Positions 8,986 through 13,899 of a stretch of DNA of 13,899 nucleotides are shown piece after piece. The position numbers and the translations under genes are program-made. Positions within the stretch are counted from its first letter, which is position 1; each line of letters opens with the position of its first letter. Origin of the DNA: Deltaproteobacteria bacterium UBA6967 (lineage in GTDB: Bacteria > SAR324 > NAC60-12); the NCBI GenBank assembly GCA_002450295.1, contig DJYX01000162.1, positions 8,342-22,240 on the forward strand, written 5' to 3'. Below the pieces are notes generated by a model. That model was not told the origin of the DNA. It ran no database searches and saw only the letters and a list, made by a program, of their open reading frames with translations.

Positions 8986-10503
8986 TCAAGGGTCAGCACA
9001 CACACGAAAACCCAGATAGTCCTGCCTCATTTCTGGTGGGTTACCACCTCTTTGCCAAAGTTCAAGAGATTCTGGTTGATTTCGATAGCTCCCACCGCGA
9101 ACTGTTCGCAATCTCCCCTCTTTAGGGCCACTCGGTCGGGTGACTGTTTCTGGTACTAGAGGCGCATAATAGTCTTGAACCCATTCCCAAAGATTTCCCT
9201 GCATATCGAAGAGTCCCCAGGTATTTGGTTGCTTGCGCTGAACAGGCTGGGGACCTGGTTGAGAAAGATTGCGGCTGTGCCAGGCGTGTTGGTTGAGGCA
9301 TTTGGCTTCTGTCCCACAACCAAATCGTCCTTGTCCCTCAGCTCTGGCGGCATACTCCCATTCCGCCTCCGAGCAAAGTCGGTAATCTCCCGGATAGTGA
9401 TGACTGAGCCAGCGTGTGTACTCCTGAGCCTGATCCCAGGAAATATAATTGAGAGGTGCATCAACTCGATCTGGATTTTTCATTGTCCAGTGGCGTGACT
9501 CGGTTGGTTCTGAATAACGACAAGCACCAGCCTCCATACACAATCGATATTCGCCCACAGTGACTTCGTGATTGAGAATGTAATAGATCTGATTCATCGT
9601 CACTTGACGCTCTGGTGGTTTGCCGGGGCTGCCCATCACAAAGCTGCCTGGCCAGATTGGGACCATCCCAGGTGCAAGAGTACGTGTCTCAAAGGACCAT
9701 TCGTAACGAGCCTCTAGACGGTTTCCCTGTAAATCTTTGAGTTCGGGTAGTAGCGTTACCCGATACGTCATTCCATACAACCATGGTTGATTCGGAATGA
9801 ATTTCAGGCTAGTTCCTTCTACCTGCAAGTTACCCGCTACTGGAAAATTACTAGCCCCTTGGATTGCTTGAATCCTTACCGATTCTTTACTAACCGTCTG
9901 AGGATCCAATGGCTGACTTAGATAAACATTGATCGATTGGTCAGCCTGAACTTGGGTCTCTCCGTCAGTTGGATTGACCAGTACAACACTGGGAGGCCGC
10001 ATCAAAGGAGGCGGTGAAGTTAGGAAGTTCCAGCGTAATTCACTCAGCATCTCTCCGTTCTGGCCACGTAGCGGCTTGAGTAAGCTGACGGTGTAGGAAG
10101 TATCGTGAGCGAGTGCAGAATTGGGAGTGAGTGTAAGACTATTGCCCCTGGTACCTAGACGGAGTGAAATTTGAGTACCTTCGGAATCAGCCAGCGCAAA
10201 ACTCTCAGCGTTTAGATTTTTGGAGTCCAGCGGTTGATCAAAGTTGAGTAGGATCAGTGTATCTGGAGAGACCGTGGCGTTGGGAGCTGGAACCAGAGAA
10301 TTGATGGAGAGTAGCTTTGGTGTCTGGCTGAACTCTGGAGCCGAGATTGGCTCAGAGAGGGGTTCATTCTGTCTACTGTTCGAGCTTTCACCTGTTGATA
10401 TAGCAGGAAGTAGCCGTGGGGGATTTTCTGATGGTGAGGTCTTGCGTTCACAAGAGATCAAGAAGTAGAGCGACAGGACAAGTAGCAGATGGAACAGCCT
10501 CAT
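8986..10503 (-). CDS. SUMF1/FGE-fold lipoprotein with two bacterial Ig-like domains
   Basis: 505 residues from the ATG at 10503, which has a strong GAGGGG upstream. The signal peptide ends in the canonical lipobox LISC (Cys18) with Glu at +2, so an outer-membrane lipoprotein is likely. A Pro/Ser-rich linker (about 20-60) precedes two Big_5-type Ig-like domains (about 63-163 and 170-274), both with a central D/SQPLD motif and a closing W-F strand. Residues about 279-505 form an FGE-sulfatase domain: PGSFVMGS, EVTVGEY, APLNYISWDQAQEY, YRLCSEAEWEYAAR, GLFDMQGNLWEWVQD and RTVRGGSYRN...LGFRVC. The pair of cysteines that carries out formylglycine formation in true FGE is missing from the RGGSYRN segment, so a binding or structural role is more likely than catalysis. 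It lies 58 bases after gspF, in the same direction. Confidence 0.86.
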   Translation of the reverse strand: MRLFHLLLVLSLYFLISCERKTSPSENPPRLLPAISTGESSNSRQNEPLSEPISAPEFSQTPKLLSINSLVPAPNATVSPDTLILLNFDQPLDSKNLNAESFALADSEGTQISLRLGTRGNSLTLTPNSALAHDTSYTVSLLKPLRGQNGEMLSELRWNFLTSPPPLMRPPSVVLVNPTDGETQVQADQSINVYLSQPLDPQTVSKESVRIQAIQGASNFPVAGNLQVEGTSLKFIPNQPWLYGMTYRVTLLPELKDLQGNRLEARYEWSFETRTLAPGMVPIWPGSFVMGSPGKPPERQVTMNQIYYILNHEVTVGEYRLCMEAGACRYSEPTESRHWTMKNPDRVDAPLNYISWDQAQEYTRWLSHHYPGDYRLCSEAEWEYAARAEGQGRFGCGTEAKCLNQHAWHSRNLSQPGPQPVQRKQPNTWGLFDMQGNLWEWVQDYYAPLVPETVTRPSGPKEGRLRTVRGGSYRNQPESLELWQRGGNPPEMRQDYLGFRVCADP

Positions 10504-10561
10504 GATCCCCCCTCGGACAAACAGCAACGATTGGGGTGGTTGGTGCTGAAAGATAGCGAGA

Positions 10562-11773
10562 CTAACGACCGAGCAATTGATTCATGTTCAGCATCGGTAG
10601 CAAGACAGACAGCGCAATGAAGCCGACAATTCCACCCATCAATACAATCATAGTTGGTTGCAGCAGAGCCGTCAGACCCTCCAACAATCTACTTACTTCT
10701 TCCTGCATACGGTTTGCCACACGTTCTAACAACTCATCAACACGGGCTGCTTCTTCTCCAATAGCCACAACGTGCTGGACATAGTCCGGGAAGTAACCCG
10801 TTCGACCCATCGCTGCCGAAAGTGGGATTCCCTTGTTGTTGACCTCAATGATCATCTTGTTTAGTTGCTCAATCAGCAGTTGATTGACAACCACGTGTCG
10901 TGAAATTTCCAGAGCAGTCTTCAAATCCACTCCACTTCCAAGCAGGGTTCCGAGAGTTTGACAAAAACGAGCGATCAGTACCTTCTGCATCAGGGGACCA
11001 ATCAGCGGTGCTTTCAGTTGCAGTTGTTGGAGAACTTTCTTGCCAAACTCGCTACGTAGAAAAGCTGAGAAACCGAAAATCAGGATTATCAACCCAATCA
11101 ATACAAGGTACCAAGAGTGAACCATGAAATCGCTGAGGCCCATTAAAATTCTGGTGGGCAAGGGTAGCAGGGTTCCTTTGCTGGCAAAAATCTGGGTGAT
11201 CTTGGGCACGATGTAAGTGACCATAAAGACAACCACCAGCAATGAAAAAACCAGCATGAAGGCTGGGTAGATCATTGCTGATTTCAGTCTACCTCGCAGA
11301 CGTTCTTGAGTTTCGTAGTAATCGGCAAGCCGTTTGAGAATTGTACCTAGGTTGCCACTGTTCTCTCCTGAACGAATCATGCTGACATACATCTCAGGAA
11401 AGATTTTTGGGTACAGCTGCAGCGCATCCGCCAAGGATCCCCCTTCAACAACACGTGCTCGGACTTCGGCCAGGATTTCCTTAAATCCCACGTTTTCGGT
11501 CTGCTCAATGATGAGTTGTAGGGCCTTGTCGTAAGGAATTGTAGCGTCCATCAACACCTCGAACTGTCGAGTGAAGAGAGTCAACGCTCGCTTGTAATTG
11601 GTTCCACGTTTTGGGAGGAAGGAACGACTGGTGTTGCGGGAAACCCGAATTTCCTTGGGATAGAGCTGCTGAGAGCGTAATCGCTGGCGCAGGTCACTCT
11701 CGCTAACAGCATCTTCAGAACCCTTGCGCAGAACTCCAGCCTGGTCGAAAGCTTGGTACTGGTAGAGTGGCAT
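10562..11773 (-). CDS. gspF: Type II secretion inner-membrane platform protein GspF
   Basis: 403 residues, standard for GspF, the polytopic platform protein that links the cytoplasmic ATPase GspE to pseudopilus assembly. It begins MPLYQYQAFDQAGVLRKG, the usual GspF/PilC opening. There are two tandem T2SSF domains (about 65-190 and 265-390), each with a hydrophobic helix. Membrane segments are about 167-190, 221-239 and 373-395. Conserved pieces include FTRQFEVLMDATIPYDKAL, MIRSGENSGNL, ARFCQTLGTLLGSGVDL and VAIGEEAARVDELL. PilC of type IV pili is similar, but the neighbouring gspN and gspM-like genes favour type II secretion. It starts 9 bases after the mltG stop. gspE and gspG are not in the window and presumably lie elsewhere. 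Confidence 0.9.
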   Translation of the reverse strand: MPLYQYQAFDQAGVLRKGSEDAVSESDLRQRLRSQQLYPKEIRVSRNTSRSFLPKRGTNYKRALTLFTRQFEVLMDATIPYDKALQLIIEQTENVGFKEILAEVRARVVEGGSLADALQLYPKIFPEMYVSMIRSGENSGNLGTILKRLADYYETQERLRGRLKSAMIYPAFMLVFSLLVVVFMVTYIVPKITQIFASKGTLLPLPTRILMGLSDFMVHSWYLVLIGLIILIFGFSAFLRSEFGKKVLQQLQLKAPLIGPLMQKVLIARFCQTLGTLLGSGVDLKTALEISRHVVVNQLLIEQLNKMIIEVNNKGIPLSAAMGRTGYFPDYVQHVVAIGEEAARVDELLERVANRMQEEVSRLLEGLTALLQPTMIVLMGGIVGFIALSVLLPMLNMNQLLGR

Positions 11774-11782
11774 GGTCGAGTC

Positions 11783-12820
11783 TCAACGAGAGTTACGGTG
11801 GGGTTGAATCTGATATTTCCAAACAGCACGCTGATGCTCCCGCAGGGTACGAGAGAATGCACTACTACCGTCTCCTCGTGCAACGAAATAAAGATATTTC
11901 ACACTGGCAGGCTGCAATGCGCTATGAAGAGAGTCCCAACCGGGGTTACTGATGGGCGTTGGAGGTAAACCCTTTTCTGTATAAGTGTTGAACGGTGTTG
12001 GGGTCTCTAAGTGTTTCCGTGTGAGATTGCCATCGAAATTTGAAATCCCATAGATTACTGTTGGATCACTCTGCATCTTCATCCCCAAGCGTAAGCGGTT
12101 ATGAAAAACCCCGGCAATCAGCGGACGATCCTCTGCTGTTCCCGTTTCTTTCTCAATCATTGACGCAAGGATCAAGAGTTGATGGTCGCTCAGCTTCTTA
12201 CCCCCTTCAGCCGGAGTTTCTGAGCGTAACTGGGTAAAACGATTATTGAATTCCTGAATCATCAGGCCTAGGATTTCACGTTCGCTACTCTCTTGCGCGA
12301 TGAAGTAGGTTTCAGGGTAAATAACCCCTTCCAAGGTTTTTAAGCCTTGAATTCCTGATAGCTTGCGTAGTGTAGAATCTGTAAAAAGTTCATCGTACCG
12401 ATCAGCTTGACCAAGACCCTGTTCCACAAGGCGGGCTGTAGCTTGTTGGTAGCTCAGGCCTTCCGGGATGGTGACACGAACTTGCAGGCCACTGCCAGAA
12501 ACAAGGTGGTTGAGGAGTGCAGCATGGTTCCAGCGAGGATCTAGCTGAAATTCTCCGGCTTGTAATCGGTGGTGCTGTCCGTTGAGGCGAGCGAGAAATT
12601 CAAACCAGAGAGGTTGTTGAATCAGGTTGGCTTCTCGGAGTTGCTGAACCACTTGGGAGAAGTTGCTTCCGCGCTCGATGCGTACCCGGATGGGTTCATC
12701 ACCCTGGCCGATTGGAAGGTTCCAAAGCCAGATCAGGTTAAGAGTTAACAGTAAGAGCCCTAGCAGCAGCCCAATACGTTTTCTAGCGAATCCCCCAAAC
12801 AGCATTCCTGGTCGCTTCAT
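11783..12820 (-). CDS. mltG: Endolytic peptidoglycan transglycosylase MltG (YceG)
   Basis: 345 residues, an inner-membrane endolytic transglycosylase that cuts nascent glycan strands. One membrane helix (about 15-34) is followed by a LysM-like region (about 43-110) and the YceG catalytic domain. Diagnostic motifs are TLEGVIYPETY, ASMIEKETG (Glu223 corresponds to the catalytic glutamate of E. coli MltG), GVFHNRLRLGMKMQSDPTV, NTYTEKGLPPTPISNPG and YLYFVARGDGSSAFSRTL. The ATG overlaps the gspN stop (ATGA), so translation is coupled to a secretion gene, and gspF follows after 9 bases. mltG is more usually found beside other housekeeping genes (for example tmk and holB in enteric bacteria), so its place inside a secretion operon is notable. 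Confidence 0.94.
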   Translation of the reverse strand: MKRPGMLFGGFARKRIGLLLGLLLLTLNLIWLWNLPIGQGDEPIRVRIERGSNFSQVVQQLREANLIQQPLWFEFLARLNGQHHRLQAGEFQLDPRWNHAALLNHLVSGSGLQVRVTIPEGLSYQQATARLVEQGLGQADRYDELFTDSTLRKLSGIQGLKTLEGVIYPETYFIAQESSEREILGLMIQEFNNRFTQLRSETPAEGGKKLSDHQLLILASMIEKETGTAEDRPLIAGVFHNRLRLGMKMQSDPTVIYGISNFDGNLTRKHLETPTPFNTYTEKGLPPTPISNPGWDSLHSALQPASVKYLYFVARGDGSSAFSRTLREHQRAVWKYQIQPHRNSR

Positions 12821-13737
12821 GTGCAGCGGTTCCGAAAAGGCGGAGAGATTTGCCGGAAGGTTCCTCGTATCTTGACATCAAAGAAGTCCCCACAGCGAAA
12901 CCCTTGTAGCATCATTGTCAATGGTCCCAGTTGATCCTGGAGCTTTTGCGACAACCGCACTTTCAGATCCAGATCAATTCTCGATTCCAAGAGGTTTCTT
13001 TCGTTGAGACGGATATTGCCGGTAACGCTTCCTTCCAGATCACCATTCAGAGTCAGTTGACTGATCTCGATCAACTGCTGTTGCATTGAGATCGCATACG
13101 ACACTTCTGGTAGATTCAATTCAGTAATAGAGAGTCCGTTGAGCAGTGGATGTTCCTGATTTAGGCGAAATCGGAAGTCTGTCATGGAACCCTGCAAGGT
13201 GCCAATGGGTAGAGACTGCTGTCTTCTTTGCAACTGTGCCAGGTTCTTGATCTCACCATCAAGCGACATGACCCCTGCTGGAAAGCCAAAGGGGAGAGTA
13301 TTGGCCAGCGGTACTTGTTGCAGCATCAACTCATCCAAAGAGATATTCAGGGTGTTCATCCCAGGCAGATCAAATGCAAGCTTGAGATCAGACTGATAGA
13401 GTTGGGCCTGTACCCAGAATTGCTGAAATTGCAGAATGGGCAGGAAAGGCAGTGTTACTTGATCCAGTTGGGCTAGGGTTTCCAACGGAAGCATCCAAAG
13501 CTGTGGAGGGCGTGGAAAAGTAACTGAAGGAGTAGAGAGGTGGGTCCATTCCAGTTGGAGTGGATCGATCTCAAGCTGGAGGCCTGCTTGGCGTCGAGCT
13601 TGTGACTCTATATAGTTGGCAACGGCTTCTCCAGGAAATTGCTGACGAAAGCCGGCGAGCAGTGCCACAACCAGCAGTACCAGGACGGCAATGAATGCTA
13701 GTAGAACCTTGAGGATTAGCAGCGGTAGACGTTGCAA
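12817..13737 (-). CDS. gspN: Type II secretion protein GspN
   Basis: 306 residues. A hydrophobic helix (about 6-28) anchors a mostly beta, periplasmic domain rich in alternating hydrophobic residues (LQLEIDPLQLEW, LKLAFDLPGMNTLNISLDEL, LEGSVTGNIRLNERNLLESRIDLDLKV). This is the pattern of the deltaproteobacterial-type GspN family, which belongs to the same AsmA/TamB-like fold group of repetitive beta proteins; its exact role in secretion is not well known. The start is a TTG at 13737 with AAAGG upstream; no ATG is available near the membrane helix. It follows the gspM-like gene by 15 bases and overlaps mltG by 4. The fold is recognised by pattern and context, so the name is less firm than for GspF or MltG. 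Confidence 0.74.
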   Translation of the reverse strand: MQRLPLLILKVLLAFIAVLVLLVVALLAGFRQQFPGEAVANYIESQARRQAGLQLEIDPLQLEWTHLSTPSVTFPRPPQLWMLPLETLAQLDQVTLPFLPILQFQQFWVQAQLYQSDLKLAFDLPGMNTLNISLDELMLQQVPLANTLPFGFPAGVMSLDGEIKNLAQLQRRQQSLPIGTLQGSMTDFRFRLNQEHPLLNGLSITELNLPEVSYAISMQQQLIEISQLTLNGDLEGSVTGNIRLNERNLLESRIDLDLKVRLSQKLQDQLGPLTMMLQGFRCGDFFDVKIRGTFRQISPPFRNRCT

Positions 13738-13752
13738 GCAGGCCTTTGCAGA

Positions 13753-13899
13753 TCAGGAGTTGGAGGAACGAGGACTCTGTTTGAAGACCTGAAAGTTCAA
13801 GCGCACAACACGACTTCCTGGAGCCACGCTGAAAAGAAGCTGCTCGATTTGAAGGACCGGTTGGTTATTTTCAAGCCGATACAGGACCTCCAACGCATC
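13753..13899 (-). CDS. gspM: GspM-like type II secretion protein, C-terminal fragment
   Basis: The last 48 codons of a gene that continues beyond the right edge, ending with TGA at 13755-13753. The visible part reads LEVLYRLENNQPVLQIEQL and later RVVRLNFQVFKQ, a beta-alpha-beta pattern like the ferredoxin-like C-terminal domain of GspM/PilO-type proteins, then a Ser/Pro-rich tail. Its place directly before gspN fits a gspM. With so little sequence the call rests on pattern and neighbours. Confidence 0.55.
   Translation of the reverse strand, partial: DALEVLYRLENNQPVLQIEQLLFSVAPGSRVVRLNFQVFKQSPRSSNS

Noticed and set aside
8912..8989. Longer version of the small lipoprotein starting at 8986 or 8989
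   Set aside because: The extra leader would bury the signal peptide; the internal ATG has GAGGTG upstream and gives a standard lipoprotein. Kept only as an alternative.

Overview
All protein genes that I can support lie on the minus strand. They form a housekeeping replication block (der, gyrB, recF, dnaN), a short two-gene block (a cyclopropane-synthase-like methyltransferase and a divergent glutamate-racemase-like gene), and part of a type II secretion operon with two lipoproteins. Lol-type lipoproteins, the type II secretion genes gspF, gspN and gspM, and an E. coli-sized GyrB indicate a Gram-negative, diderm bacterium. The GspM/GspN pair and the overall style resemble deltaproteobacterial or SAR324-like lineages, but that placement is inference and not secure. 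GC content looks moderate. There is no phage, IS element, CRISPR array, tRNA or rRNA.

Layout from left to right. 1-134: the N-terminus of a soluble transhydrogenase-type flavoprotein, with its own promoter. 291-6382: der, gyrB, recF and dnaN. recF overlaps dnaN and der overlaps gyrB. 6383-6706: a 324-bp non-coding region packed with 11-bp-phased TGTCGAAAA repeats. It contains a 45-bp direct duplication, a CTA-triplet run of the DnaA-trio type and AT-rich stretches. I read it as the chromosomal replication origin. 6707-8579: the racemase-like gene and the methyltransferase. 8711-8735: a Rho-independent terminator that ends the operon to its right. 8744-13899: reading with transcription from right to left, the genes are gspM (partial), gspN, mltG, gspF, a SUMF1-like lipoprotein with two Ig-like domains, and a 55-residue lipoprotein.

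The main discovery candidate is the origin. dnaN-recF-gyrB is the classical origin-linked cluster, but dnaA is absent and the repeat array lies where dnaA would be expected. The repeats read TTTTCGACA on the minus strand. This differs by one base from the TTTTCCACA boxes of cyanobacteria and by two from TTATCCACA. The outermost box is followed, after two bases, by CTACTACTACGACTAT and an A-tract that runs into the dnaN start codon. That order (box, trio, AT-rich DNA) matches the bacterial basal unwinding system. Genes left of the array run away from it; genes right of it run toward it.

The secretion block links inner-membrane platform proteins (GspF, GspM, GspN) with a peptidoglycan lytic transglycosylase (MltG) and two predicted outer-membrane lipoproteins. 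This suggests, as inference, coordinated building of the secretion machine through the cell wall.
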